In this document: positions 34,648-43,489 of the stretch, piece by piece
Layout of the letters: every line of letters starts with the position of its first letter
Numbering within the stretch: position 1 is the first letter of the stretch
Source of the DNA: SMYC01 sp963578475
GTDB lineage: Bacteria; Acidobacteriota; Vicinamibacteria; Marinacidobacterales; SMYC01
NCBI GenBank assembly: GCA_963578475.1
Contig: CAUZCL010000015.1
Span: 38,679 to 102,678, forward strand
DNA: 64,000 bases
Direction of reading: 5' to 3'
The notes under the pieces: generated by a model
Told to the model about the DNA's origin: nothing
Databases searched by the model: none
The model's input: only the letters and a program-made list of their open reading frames with translations
Translations under genes and position numbers: made by a program

Positions 34648-35970
34648 TTAGGCCGCGTCCTTGAACAAGAGCCCACACAGTATTTTTCGCACGGCATCGA
34701 CTCGAATCCGGTCGCGCACATCGGCCATGAAGCCTTCCGTGAAAATCTTGCGGGCTTCGTCGAGCCCGATCCCACGAGACCTCAGATAGAACAACGCCTC
34801 CGCATCGAGTTGGCCGATGGTGGCGCCATGCGCGCACTTCACGTCGTCGGCGAGGATCTCGAGCTGAGGATTGGTATTCACGAGCGCCTCCCTCGAGAGA
34901 AGAAGGTTCTTGTTCGATTGCTTCGCGTCGGTTTTCTGCGCGTCCGCCCGGACGATCACCCGACCGTTGAAAACACCACTGGCCTCGTCGTCGAGAACAC
35001 CCTTATAGAGCTCACGACTGGTGCAATGGCCGACTCGATGGTCGATCACCGTGTGATGATCCACATGCTGGCTGCCACTGACGACGTAGAGGCCGTTGAG
35101 CGTCACGTCGGCCCCTTCCCCACAGAGCTCGGCACGGATGTCGTTTCTGGCGAGCGCAGCGCCTAACGAGAGCGAGTGGTTCGAGACCGAAGCACCTCGC
35201 TCCTGAACGAAATCGAGGCTTGCCACGTGGAACGCTCGGATGCTTTCGCGCTGCACTTTGTAGTGGTCGACAACCGAGCTCGGCCGCGCGACAATCTGCG
35301 TAACAGCATTCGTAAAGTAAATCGAACCCTCTACCCCGGCATAGGTCTCGATGATGCGGGCCTCACTCTGCTCCGCGGCCACGATCACGTTTCGCTGGTG
35401 GTGGACGCAAGCCTCGCCGTTGGGGACAGTCAGGAACACACAGTGGATGGGCGCATCGACGACAACGCCCTTTCCGATGTGAACGAAAGCGCCATCGCCA
35501 ACGAAAGCTTCATTGAGATCGAAAAAGGCGGTCTCGTCCGAAAGGCTACGAGAAAGCACAGGTTGGAGCTCTTCGGCCGAGTGCGACCAAGCGTTGTCGA
35601 GGCTCGAGACAACGACGCCGTCCGGAAGATCGTCGAGGGAGGACAACGCTCGAGAAAACTGCCCGTTCACGAAAACGAGCTCGTGCAAAGAGAGTTCCTG
35701 GAGGCCGAGGCTGGCAAGTAGCGTGCGCGCTTCGTCTTCAGCTTCAGCTCCCCCGCTCGCGAGCTTGAAAACTCGGCTCGCAATGACGCTCACATTCGTA
35801 AAACGCCAGTCTTCGTCGCGCGTTGTCGGGAAGCCCTTGTCGAGAAAACGCTCGAAGGCATTCTTGCGCACAAGAGCGAGCCAGCCGGGCTCGGTCTCGC
35901 TGCTGCGCTCCGTTGAGCGCTCGAGAAACATCGAGCGAAGCTCGTCTTCCATAGACTCGATCACAGCCAT
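34648..35970 (-). CDS. sufD: SufD, Fe-S scaffold complex subunit
   Basis: This 440-residue beta-helix protein pairs with SufB and SufC in the SufBC2D scaffold. The N-terminal helical part (FPTTRDEDWRFTNVSVI) leads to a long right-handed beta-helix. The C-terminal core is NTNPQLEILADDVKCAHGAT near 385 and LDAEALFYLRSRGIGLDEAR near 400. The His of KCAHGATIG aligns with the position reported important in SufD. It starts 3 bases after the sufC stop and ends 13 bases before sufS. Confidence 0.94.
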   Translation of the reverse strand: MAVIESMEDELRSMFLERSTERSSETEPGWLALVRKNAFERFLDKGFPTTRDEDWRFTNVSVIASRVFKLASGGAEAEDEARTLLASLGLQELSLHELVFVNGQFSRALSSLDDLPDGVVVSSLDNAWSHSAEELQPVLSRSLSDETAFFDLNEAFVGDGAFVHIGKGVVVDAPIHCVFLTVPNGEACVHHQRNVIVAAEQSEARIIETYAGVEGSIYFTNAVTQIVARPSSVVDHYKVQRESIRAFHVASLDFVQERGASVSNHSLSLGAALARNDIRAELCGEGADVTLNGLYVVSGSQHVDHHTVIDHRVGHCTSRELYKGVLDDEASGVFNGRVIVRADAQKTDAKQSNKNLLLSREALVNTNPQLEILADDVKCAHGATIGQLDAEALFYLRSRGIGLDEARKIFTEGFMADVRDRIRVDAVRKILCGLLFKDAA

Positions 35971-35973
35971 GGC

Positions 35974-36732
35974 TCAGCTCACCTTTGTTTCGAGCCAGCC
36001 ATAGCCCTCTTCTTCAAGCTTTAAAGCCAACTCCGTGCCGCCGGAGCGTACGATACGGCCGTCGACGAGAACGTGGACGAAGTCCGGAACGATGTGGTTC
36101 AAGAGGCGCTGGTAGTGGGTGATGACGAGCATCGACCGCTCTTTGGTTCGAAGCGCGTTCACACCCGCGGCCACTATTTGGAGAGCGTCGATATCGAGCC
36201 CCGAATCGGTCTCGTCGAGGATTGCGAAGGTCGGCTCGAGCACCGCCATTTGGAAAATCTCGTTGCGCTTTTTCTCGCCGCCCGAGAATCCTTCATTGAC
36301 GGGGCGGTTGATGAGCTCCTCGTCGAGCTCGATGAGCTTGACTTTCTCGCGCACGAGCTTCAGAAAATCCATCGCGTCGAGCTCTTCTTCGCCCCGATAT
36401 TTGCGGACGGAGTTGAGCGCCGCCTTCAAGAAGTAAGTGTTGTTCACGCCCGGGATCTCGACAGGATATTGAAAGGCAAGGAAAACACCTTCACAGGCGC
36501 GCTTTTCGGGCGCCATGGAGAGCAAGTCTTTTCCCTTGTAGATCACTTCCCCTTCGGTGACCTCGAAGCTGTCACGTCCGGCCAGTACCTGCGACAACGT
36601 GCTCTTCCCCGAGCCGTTCGGTCCCATGATGGCGTGCACTTCGCCCGGCTGAATCGTCAAATCGATCCCGTGAAGGATCTCGAGCCCTTTGGCTTTCGCA
36701 TGCAGGTTCCTGATCTCGATCAATGCAGTCAT
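35974..36732 (-). CDS. sufC: SufC, Fe-S assembly ATPase
   Basis: This 252-residue ABC-type ATPase drives conformational change in SufBC2D. The Walker A is GPNGSGKST near residue 38. The signature FSGGEKKRNE is near 149 and Walker B AILDETDSGLD near 170. The H-loop is VITHYQRLL near 205. The EIFQMAVLEP spacing and length are typical for SufC. It starts six bases after the sufB stop. Confidence 0.96.
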   Translation of the reverse strand: MTALIEIRNLHAKAKGLEILHGIDLTIQPGEVHAIMGPNGSGKSTLSQVLAGRDSFEVTEGEVIYKGKDLLSMAPEKRACEGVFLAFQYPVEIPGVNNTYFLKAALNSVRKYRGEEELDAMDFLKLVREKVKLIELDEELINRPVNEGFSGGEKKRNEIFQMAVLEPTFAILDETDSGLDIDALQIVAAGVNALRTKERSMLVITHYQRLLNHIVPDFVHVLVDGRIVRSGGTELALKLEEEGYGWLETKVS

Positions 36733-36738
36733 ATGTGT

Positions 36739-38187
36739 CTATCCAACGCTTCCTTCCAAACTGACTCCCAATAATTTCTGGGCTTCGACCGCGAACTCCA
36801 TAGGGAGATTGCGCAAGACTTGCTTGGCAAAGCCGTTGACGATCATGGAAATGGCGTTCTCGGTGTCGATACCCCGCTGGTTGCAATAGAAAAGCTGGTC
36901 TTCCCCTATCTTCGAGGTCGTCGCTTCGTGCTCCATTTGCGCGGTGGGATTCTTGACCTCGATATAGGGGAAAGTGTGCGCGCCGCATTTGTCGCCAAGG
37001 AGAAGCGAGTCGCACTGTGAGTAGTTACGCGCGCCTTCGGCACTTTTCAGAATCTTCACCTGGCCGCGATAAGTGTTCTGCCCGTGGCCCGCGGAGATCC
37101 CTTTCGAGATGATGGTGCTTCTCGTGTTCTTGCCGACGTGGATCATCTTCGTACCGGTATCGGCTTGCTGATAGTTGTTCGTCAGAGCGACCGAGTAGAA
37201 CTCGCCGATCGAGTCATCGCCGAGCAGCAAGCAGCTCGGATATTTCCAAGTGATGGCCGAGCCGGTCTCGACTTGCGTCCACGAGATCTTCGACTTGACC
37301 CCCGCGCACTTGCCGCGCTTCGTGACGAAATTGTAGATGCCGCCTTTGCCGTCTTTGTCGCCCGGGTACCAGTTCTGCACGGTCGCATATTTGATTTCCG
37401 CGTGGTCGAGGGTGACCAGCTCGACCACGGCGGCGTGTAGCTGGTTCTCGTCCCGCATCGGAGCGGTGCAGCCTTCGAGATAGCTAACATAGGCTCCTTC
37501 GTCGGCGATGATGAGCGTACGCTCGAACTGCCCCGTATCGGAAGCGTTGATCCGGAAATAAGTCGAAAGCTCCATCGGGCAGCGAACGCCTTTCGGCACG
37601 TAGACGAACGACCCGTCGCTGAAGACGGCCGAGTTCAACGTGGCGAAGAAGTTGTCGCTGTAAGGAACTACCGTGCCCAGATATTGCCGCACGAGATCCG
37701 GATGTTCTTTGACCGCCTCGGAGAAGCTACAGAAAATGATGCCGATCTCGGACAGCTTGTCCTTGAAGGTCGTGGCGACGGAAACAGAGTCGAAGACAGC
37801 ATCGACCGCGACCCCGGCGAGACGCCCTTGCTCCTCGAGGGAGATGCCGAGTTTTTCGTAAGTGCGCAGAAGCTCCGGATCGACTTCATCGAGGCTCTTC
37901 GGCTTGTCTTTGTCCTGTTTCGGCGCGGAATAGTAGCGCAGGTCCTGATAGTCTATTGGCGGATAGTGGATGTTCGGCCATGTCGGCTCCGTCATTGTGA
38001 GCCAATGCCGGAAAGCTTTCAGACGCCATTCGAGAAGCCATTCGGGCTCTTCTTTTTTCGCCGAAATGATGCGGACGGTGTTCTCGTCGAGCCCTTTCGG
38101 GATGGTGTCTTGCTCGATATCGGTGACGAAACCGTAGGCATAGTCCTTGTCGACGAATTCTTTGAGCTTGTCGGTCGTGGTGCTCAT
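36739..38187 (-). CDS. sufB: SufB, Fe-S scaffold protein
   Basis: This 482-residue scaffold subunit builds the nascent cluster. The sequence keeps SAVFSDGSFVYVPKGVRCPM near residue 190, VSYLEGCTAP near 240 and QCDSLLLGDKCGAHTFPYIE near 405. SufB cysteines are present in the last motif. The NYSQCDSLLLG block contains the Cys implicated in cluster or persulfide binding. Its ATG is one base after the stop of the Rrf2 regulator gene. Confidence 0.96.
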   Translation of the reverse strand: MSTTTDKLKEFVDKDYAYGFVTDIEQDTIPKGLDENTVRIISAKKEEPEWLLEWRLKAFRHWLTMTEPTWPNIHYPPIDYQDLRYYSAPKQDKDKPKSLDEVDPELLRTYEKLGISLEEQGRLAGVAVDAVFDSVSVATTFKDKLSEIGIIFCSFSEAVKEHPDLVRQYLGTVVPYSDNFFATLNSAVFSDGSFVYVPKGVRCPMELSTYFRINASDTGQFERTLIIADEGAYVSYLEGCTAPMRDENQLHAAVVELVTLDHAEIKYATVQNWYPGDKDGKGGIYNFVTKRGKCAGVKSKISWTQVETGSAITWKYPSCLLLGDDSIGEFYSVALTNNYQQADTGTKMIHVGKNTRSTIISKGISAGHGQNTYRGQVKILKSAEGARNYSQCDSLLLGDKCGAHTFPYIEVKNPTAQMEHEATTSKIGEDQLFYCNQRGIDTENAISMIVNGFAKQVLRNLPMEFAVEAQKLLGVSLEGSVG

Positions 38188-38188
38188 C

Positions 38189-38689
38189 CTAGTCGTTCCT
38201 CTGGTACTGGTCTTGGATCACGGGGAGCTGTACATCGTCCGCGACGGTAACGGCGGCACTAGTGCCTTCCCCCCGAAAAGAAGCGTGGTCGTCATCGCAC
38301 ATTCTGGCGATGGTCATGCGGGACAACATCAAGAGCACTTCGTCGTTGAGCCGTTGCAGCGGGCTCTTGATGTTGCAGGTATCGAACTGCGCGCATGCCC
38401 CCAGATCGGTGAAGCACTGGGTCAAAGACGGCTGTCCTTCGATGACCTCGATAACGCGTGCGACGGTGATCGCCTCGGCGGGCCGTGCCAAGCTGTAGCC
38501 GCCCTTCATCCCCTGGCGGGACACGACGAGCCCAGAGCGCGCCAGTCTCTGAAGCACCTTGGCGAGAAGGTCTTGCGGCATCCCGTAAATGGACGCCACC
38601 TCGCGGGCCGAAGAAGCACGCTCATCCTGTCGCGCCAGATGCATCAGAGCAATCAGGGCGTAGTCGATTTTTTTTGAAAGTTTGAGCAT
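38189..38689 (-). CDS. Rrf2-family Fe-S-sensing regulator of the suf operon
   Basis: This 166-residue winged-helix regulator is similar to IscR/SufR. The N-terminal DNA-binding part is KKIDYALIALMHLARQD then GMPQDLLAKVLQRLARSGLV. The wing is QGMKGGYSLARP near residue 60. Three cysteines at residues 92, 99 and 105 (QCFTDLGACAQFDTC) match the cluster-binding loop of IscR-type sensors. It is first in the operon. A palindrome and a strong promoter just upstream suggest negative autoregulation by cluster status. Whether it behaves like IscR or SufR cannot be told from sequence. Confidence 0.9.
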   Translation of the reverse strand: MLKLSKKIDYALIALMHLARQDERASSAREVASIYGMPQDLLAKVLQRLARSGLVVSRQGMKGGYSLARPAEAITVARVIEVIEGQPSLTQCFTDLGACAQFDTCNIKSPLQRLNDEVLLMLSRMTIARMCDDDHASFRGEGTSAAVTVADDVQLPVIQDQYQRND

Positions 38690-38708
38690 GTTTCCGTGGC
38701 TTTAATTA

Positions 38709-38723
38709 CGACCAAACTGGTCG
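38709..38723. promoter_or_regulatory. Palindromic operator for the suf regulator (candidate)
   Basis: CGACCA-AAC-TGGTCG is a perfect 6-base inverted repeat with a 3-base centre. It lies between the -10 box and ATG 38689 and covers the expected transcription start. Placement and symmetry fit a dimeric Rrf2 repressor. No second copy was noticed in the window. Confidence 0.6.
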
Positions 38724-38728
38724 GATTT

Positions 38729-38757
38729 ATCATAATACTCATGGAGCCGGCTGTCAA
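38729..38757 (-). promoter_or_regulatory. Sigma-70 promoter of the suf operon
   Basis: On the minus strand TTGACA (38757-38752) and TATGAT (38734-38729) are separated by exactly 17 bases. It is the best promoter match in the window. Transcription would begin near 38722, inside the palindrome, and run through seven suf genes. Confidence 0.75.
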
Positions 38758-38852
38758 AGGCTAAATGTCACCAGGCAGGGACATACAATGTAGGACCAAC
38801 GAGATCCGATATATGCTGACGCTGGCGGTGGGCCGCGTCAAATAAATGAGGC

Positions 38853-40451
38853 TCAGGAAAGGAGTTCGGCTAAACGCTTGAGCTCGGAAGTGACATCGGG
38901 ACCAAGATGGGCACGCAGCACGCGTCGGTCGCGCTCGCGGAGCACTTCGAGGTCGCCCTGGGCCTGAAATCGCTTCAGGTGGCCGAACGTGTATCGCCGG
39001 CCTGGAATCTCGATATCTTGGGCATCGTCCGCGGTAATCTGGAGAAACAGGCCCCGATTGGGACCGCCTTTGTGGAACTGCCCCGTCGAATGCAAGAACC
39101 GCGGGCCGTATCCCAGGGTCGTCGCGACACTCCGCTTGTCTCGCACGCGCATCCGAATGGACTGAAGAATGGCATCGTTCTCCGAGCTCATATCGACATA
39201 GGCCTGGATCGCAAAATAGTCGTCGGGCTCGAGCTGGTCGAGAAAGCCGCAGAGCTCCTCCGCCGACGGAAAGGCCCCGTTCTCCGCGGGAAGCTCACCG
39301 GTCTCCTCGTATTGGTCCGACAACACCCGTGTCTTGACTTTGCTCGCCTCTACGTCGGGCTGATCGAAAGGATCGAGCTCCAGCACAGCACCGAGCACGG
39401 CGGTCGCTAGCTCCCAGCGAAAAAATTCCTGCCCCAAATCGTTGACCGAGTCGAGAACTATCTTGACGCAAGGGTAGTCCGCTGGAAGCTTTACCGGATC
39501 GGAGGACAGCTCCAGCTGCACAAAGATTCGATCGTCCCCATAAACCACAGGAGCCCCGAGCGTTTCGAGAGTAATCGGGAGAACGCCTTTCGCTTGCTTG
39601 CCGGTGGACTCCGCGATGAGCTGCTCGAGCCACGACCCAAAGGAGCCGAGAGCCTCTGAGGTCACGATGGTGACTTTGTCGCGCCCCTCGAGCGCTGCCA
39701 CACCGAGAGCGAGCCCGAGTGTAACCGCCGGGTTTTCCTCCGGCGCGACGCCGGACCCACAAGCTTCGACCATGCCACGAGCACGTGTCAAAAAGGCTAT
39801 GGGATCGAGCCCCATCACCGCCGCCGGCACCATTCCAAAATTCGAGAGCGCCGAGAATCGGCCGCCAATCTCAGGCTCTCCCGGAAAGACGCCGCGATAG
39901 TCCTGGCTGTGCGCGAGCTCTTCGAGCGCCGAGCCCGGATCGGTCACGGCAAGGAAGCGTTTGCCTTCTCCCGATCGCGCAAAGAAATATCTCTCGAAAG
40001 CGTTTGGCTCCGACGTCGACCCGGACTTGGAAGCAACGATGAAGAGCGTTTCGTCGAGAGCAAGCCCGCGCTCGAGGCGCAGAATATGTGCCGGCACTGT
40101 CGAGTCCAAGATATGAAGCGCGGGAAATCCTGGCCGGGTCGGGAATGTACGGCTCAACACGTCGGGACACAGGCTCGAGCCTCCCATACCGAGCACGACC
40201 GCATGACGAAAACCGGCCTCCTGGATGTCCTGTTGAAGCGCCGCAAAAGTCTCCTTGGCAGCGAGTTGGCGATCGATGACATCGAGCCAGCCAAGCCAGC
40301 GACCCTCGTCGCCTCCCGTCCAAAGCGTCGCATCCCGCTCCCAAAGTCTGGAGACTTTGTTCGTCGCCCGCCAGTCTTCGAGCTTTAGCTGTAGGGCCAC
40401 ATCGGCTGGACCGAGATCGATGGATTGCCGATTGGCTCGTGCTTCGGTCAT
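38853..40451 (-). CDS. pgi: Glucose-6-phosphate isomerase (Pgi half of Tal-Pgi type)
   Basis: This 532-residue protein has SIS-fold isomerase motifs: VLGMGGSSLCPDVL near residue 88, VASKSGSTSEPNAF near 137 and FLHSTGQFHKGGPNRGLFLQ near 455. It interconverts glucose-6-phosphate and fructose-6-phosphate. Its N-terminus (LEDWRATNKVSRLWERDATLW) and overall sequence match the isomerase half of bifunctional transaldolase-isomerases rather than classical Pgi. No transaldolase half precedes it: upstream of ATG 40451 is unrelated. It is therefore a stand-alone version. Confidence 0.85.
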   Translation of the reverse strand: MTEARANRQSIDLGPADVALQLKLEDWRATNKVSRLWERDATLWTGGDEGRWLGWLDVIDRQLAAKETFAALQQDIQEAGFRHAVVLGMGGSSLCPDVLSRTFPTRPGFPALHILDSTVPAHILRLERGLALDETLFIVASKSGSTSEPNAFERYFFARSGEGKRFLAVTDPGSALEELAHSQDYRGVFPGEPEIGGRFSALSNFGMVPAAVMGLDPIAFLTRARGMVEACGSGVAPEENPAVTLGLALGVAALEGRDKVTIVTSEALGSFGSWLEQLIAESTGKQAKGVLPITLETLGAPVVYGDDRIFVQLELSSDPVKLPADYPCVKIVLDSVNDLGQEFFRWELATAVLGAVLELDPFDQPDVEASKVKTRVLSDQYEETGELPAENGAFPSAEELCGFLDQLEPDDYFAIQAYVDMSSENDAILQSIRMRVRDKRSVATTLGYGPRFLHSTGQFHKGGPNRGLFLQITADDAQDIEIPGRRYTFGHLKRFQAQGDLEVLRERDRRVLRAHLGPDVTSELKRLAELLS

Positions 40452-40492
40452 CGCGCGACTAGTTTACTCCCGATTCCCGGACGAGCGCCGTT

Positions 40493-40669
40493 GTGGCCAA
40501 CGAGAACCTTCAATACGTCGTCGATTTCAATACCGGGCTCATGACCGTAACACCGAGCAACGGCCTGAGCGGAAGGCATCAGATCTCCGTCGCCACCGCA
40601 GTGAACATAACTGCCGTCGACTATCATGTGGTCCCGGTCGTTGTTGGCCCCACACCCGAAAATCCCTAG
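40493..40669 (+). pseudogene. C-terminal scrap of a cadherin/Ig-like domain protein
   Basis: A 58-codon open frame ending at TAG 40667-40669 encodes LQYVVDFNTGLMTVTPSNGL followed by SGRHQISVATAVNITA. This is the last beta-strand pattern of cadherin-like or putative Ig domains in large surface proteins. No proper start or signal is present. It is probably the 3' end of a deleted gene. It is immediately followed by a hairpin element. Confidence 0.35.
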
Positions 40670-40677
40670 AGCGCTTT

Positions 40678-40751
40678 TCTTATCCCCACATCTCGTTGCT
40701 TTTTGAAGCGGTTAAAAGCAATGGGAATGTGGGACGAAAACGGGGATATGG
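40678..40751. repeat. REP-like hairpin element, copy 1
   Basis: TTATCCCCACAT at 40680-40691 continues to TTGCTTTTT. It is mirrored by AAAAGCAATG at 40713-40722 and ATGTGGGA at 40727-40734, with an outer CGGGGATA at 40741-40748. The arms are imperfect. The arm sequence and the central motif (GCGGTTAAAAGCA) recur at 60507-60592 (GCCGCTAAAAGCA). This suggests a dispersed palindromic repeat family. Confidence 0.55.
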
Positions 40752-40921
40752 GCCGGGAATCCTCTTGGCGTGTTGCGTTTTTCGCGTTACGCCTTTGATT
40801 GCGATTGTGTGTTATCGCCTCTTGTTGCTCTTGAAAATTTTCAGCGCCCCCTCGAGGTCGAGCACGCCGTGCCCGAGGTCGCCGGATCGAGGCCGTTTCA
40901 TGGCCAAGGCCGTTTCCACCC

Positions 40922-42325
40922 GTGTTGGTCCAAGTTTTTGTCGATATCGCGGAAAATGGCAACGGCGCCGGAGACGGAACCGGCCAAGCGGGCAAACCGC
41001 TGGCCAAATCTCTCGCCAAATCCGGAAAGAAGACAGCCATCATCGAGCGCGACGACAGAGTCGGCGGCTCCTGCATCGTCTACGGCTGCACCCCAACCAA
41101 GACGATGGTTGCGAGCGCGCGGGTGGCTCACTTGGACCGTCGTGCACGTGACTACGGCGTGCGTACCGGTGCTGTGGACGTCGAGCTCGACCGCGTTCGG
41201 GAGCGCAAGCGCGCCATCGTAAACCTCTTCAGCGGCGGAAGCCGCAAAGGTCTCGAGCGAGAAGAGAACATCGAGCTGATCTTTGGCGAAGCGCGTTTTA
41301 CGGACGCGCGCCGCATCGTAATCGGAGACGAGCTCGAGCTCACCGCTCCGTGGTTCTTCATCAATACCGGCACGAAGCCCGCGGTCCCGGATATAGACGG
41401 TCTCACGGATATCCGGTTTCTGACGTCGGGATCCCTGATGGAGCTCGACACCGTCCCCGAGCACCTCGTCATCCTCGGCGGCGGCTATATCGGGATCGAG
41501 TTCGGCCAGATGTTTCGCCGCTTCGGAAGCGCGGTGACGATCGTACAACGCGGGCGTCAGCTCCTCCCGCGAGAAGACGAAGACGTCGCGGAGGCGATAT
41601 TAGAGATTTTTCGCGAGGACGGCATCGACGTTTTGCTTGAGGCCACCGTCACAGCAGTGGCGCGCGACGGCGAAGGCTCCACTTCAGTTACGGTTGCGAC
41701 CAAAAACGGAACGCGGGTCCTCGAAGCTTCGGAGCTTCTCGTCGCCGCCGACAGAACGCCCAATACCGGTGCTCTGTCCCCCCGCGCGGCGGGGATCGAG
41801 CTCGACGCGTGCGGCTTCATCCCGGTGAACGCCAAGCTCGAGACCAATCTCGAGGGGGTCTATGCGATCGGTGTCGTGACCGGAGGCCCCGCCTTCACCC
41901 ACATTTCCTACGACGACTTCCGCATCGTGGAAACCAACCTTCTCCATGGCGGCGATAGAAGCACCACGGGACGGCTCGTCCCTTATGCCGTGTTCGTGGA
42001 CCCTGAGCTCGGCCGCGTGGGTCTGAGCGAGCGCGAGGCCGAGAAGCTCGGCATCGCTTACGAGGTCGCTAAACTACCGATGAGCCATGTCGCCCGCGCG
42101 CTCGAGATGGACGAGACCCGCGGCTTCATGAAAGCGCTCGTTGACCCGAAGACGAAACAGATTCTCGGCTGTGCTATTCTCGGCATCGGCGGTGGGGAGA
42201 TCATGTCGGTCCTGCAAGTTGCCATGACGGGTCAAGTGCCTTACACCTCGATCCGGGACGGTGTCTTTGCCCACCCCACGCTCGCGGAATCCCTCAATAA
42301 CCTCTTTATGCGACTCGGCGCGTAA
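40922..42325 (+). CDS. FAD-dependent pyridine nucleotide-disulfide oxidoreductase (mercuric-reductase-like)
   Basis: The protein (up to 467 residues) belongs to the dihydrolipoamide dehydrogenase/mercuric reductase family. The redox disulfide lies in GGSCIVYGCTPTKTM (C-x4-C). The NAD motif ILGGGYIGIEFGQMF is near 190. The FAD C-terminal motif GVYAIGVVTGGPAFTH is near 330, followed by the dimerisation domain. The His-Pro of the active base is in VFAHPTLAES near 455. The first Rossmann strand normally preceding GTGQAGKPLAKSLA is replaced by an unrelated sequence, so the 5' end looks damaged. No MerA-type C-terminal Cys pair is present, so mercury reduction is doubtful. Confidence 0.75.
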   Translation: MLVQVFVDIAENGNGAGDGTGQAGKPLAKSLAKSGKKTAIIERDDRVGGSCIVYGCTPTKTMVASARVAHLDRRARDYGVRTGAVDVELDRVRERKRAIVNLFSGGSRKGLEREENIELIFGEARFTDARRIVIGDELELTAPWFFINTGTKPAVPDIDGLTDIRFLTSGSLMELDTVPEHLVILGGGYIGIEFGQMFRRFGSAVTIVQRGRQLLPREDEDVAEAILEIFREDGIDVLLEATVTAVARDGEGSTSVTVATKNGTRVLEASELLVAADRTPNTGALSPRAAGIELDACGFIPVNAKLETNLEGVYAIGVVTGGPAFTHISYDDFRIVETNLLHGGDRSTTGRLVPYAVFVDPELGRVGLSEREAEKLGIAYEVAKLPMSHVARALEMDETRGFMKALVDPKTKQILGCAILGIGGGEIMSVLQVAMTGQVPYTSIRDGVFAHPTLAESLNNLFMRLGA

Positions 42326-42340
42326 AAACCTCCCTGAGTT

Positions 42341-42364
42341 TGCTAGAATCCCCTGTACTGGAGG
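42341..42364 (+). promoter_or_regulatory. Extended -10 and ribosome-binding site of msrP
   Basis: TGCTAGAAT (42341-42349) is an extended -10 box. GGAGG at 42360-42364 lies 6 bases before the unusual GTG start at 42371, which supports that start. Confidence 0.5.
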
Positions 42365-42370
42365 TCCGCC

Positions 42371-43378
42371 GTGTCGAAACGCTTCGCCCCAAATATCCCG
42401 TCTCATGCGGTCACGCCCGAATCGGTCTTTTTCGATCGGCGCCGTTTCATGACAGCTCTGGGAATCGGGCTCGCAACCGGTCCCTCTCTTTTCGCAAGCG
42501 AAGGCGAAGCCGAACTGCTCACACCGCCTTACGAGAACACGGATGTCTTCCCGGCGACACGCAACGCTTCGTTCAAAGTGCCCGAGGCGATCGAGCGCAA
42601 GGCGCTCACGCCACGCGAAGTTGCGGCGTCGCACAACAATTTCTACGAGTTTCTACCCGGGCGTGGCGGCCCGGTATGGCAGCACACCGCGGATTACGAA
42701 GTCGAGCCTTGGAAGGTCGAAGTGAAAGGCGAGTGCGCGAAGCCCACGACCTTCGACCTCGACGACCTTCTCGCTTTCGATCATGAAGAGCGGATTTACC
42801 ACTTCCGCTGCGTCGAGCGCTGGGCGATGAACGTTCCCTGGACGGGGTTTCCTCTCTCGAAGCTCCTCGCCAAAGTCGAGCCCAAGGACTCCGCCAAATA
42901 TGTGAGCTTCGAGAGTGCGCTCAAACGGAACCAGATGCCCGGTATCCGCGAAGCGGACTACTATCCTTGGCCGTATCACGAAGGGCTCCGGATGGACGAA
43001 GCGATGAACGAGCTCGCCATGGTGGTCACCGGCGTTTACGGAAAGCCTTTGCTCAAACAGCACGGCGCCCCCGTCCGCATCACCGTCCCGTGGAAATACG
43101 GCTACAAGAACCCGAAAGCCATCGTGAAGATCGAGCTCACGTCGAAGGAGCCGCGCACCTTTTGGCAAGTCCAGAAGCACGAATATGGTTTCCTCTCGAA
43201 CGTGAACCCCTATATCCCGCATCCGCGCTGGAGCCAGGCCACCTCGCACTGGCTCGACAACCGGGAGCCTTTCCCGACGCCGATTTACAATGGCTACGAA
43301 AGCTATGTCGCCGAGCTCTACTCGGATGAGCCGCGAGAGCTACAAAAGCCGTTGAAGCCGGGCCAGACCGCTCGATAA
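42371..43378 (+). CDS. msrP: Methionine sulfoxide reductase catalytic subunit MsrP (YedY)
   Basis: This 335-residue periplasmic molybdopterin enzyme repairs oxidised methionines. A twin-arginine signal (DRRRFMTALGIGLATGP) begins near residue 22. The molybdenum-ligand Cys is in YHFRCVERWAMNVPWTG near 150. The conserved PWPYHEGLRMDEAMNEL (near 200) and APVRITVPWKYGYKNPK (near 240) blocks are intact. The usual membrane haem partner MsrQ is not downstream: a short spacer and a DUF423 gene follow. Another electron donor or a distant msrQ must be assumed. Confidence 0.94.
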   Translation: MSKRFAPNIPSHAVTPESVFFDRRRFMTALGIGLATGPSLFASEGEAELLTPPYENTDVFPATRNASFKVPEAIERKALTPREVAASHNNFYEFLPGRGGPVWQHTADYEVEPWKVEVKGECAKPTTFDLDDLLAFDHEERIYHFRCVERWAMNVPWTGFPLSKLLAKVEPKDSAKYVSFESALKRNQMPGIREADYYPWPYHEGLRMDEAMNELAMVVTGVYGKPLLKQHGAPVRITVPWKYGYKNPKAIVKIELTSKEPRTFWQVQKHEYGFLSNVNPYIPHPRWSQATSHWLDNREPFPTPIYNGYESYVAELYSDEPRELQKPLKPGQTAR

Positions 43379-43489
43379 AAAAGCGTCCTCGCTGTAACCA
43401 AAGCCGTCCTCCCGGGGCGTCATCACCATGGCGGAAGGCCGCGTCACCATTCAAGACCCGGAAGCGCTCGCCGCGCTGGCCGCTTGAGT

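Noticed and set aside
33510..34664. 384-codon plus-strand ORF inside sufS
   Set aside because: It is wholly antisense to a clearly real gene. High GC opens such shadow frames throughout the window.
43428..43487. 19-residue ORF between msrP and the DUF423 gene
   Set aside because: No ribosome site, and so short it is expected by chance. It may be a relic tail.
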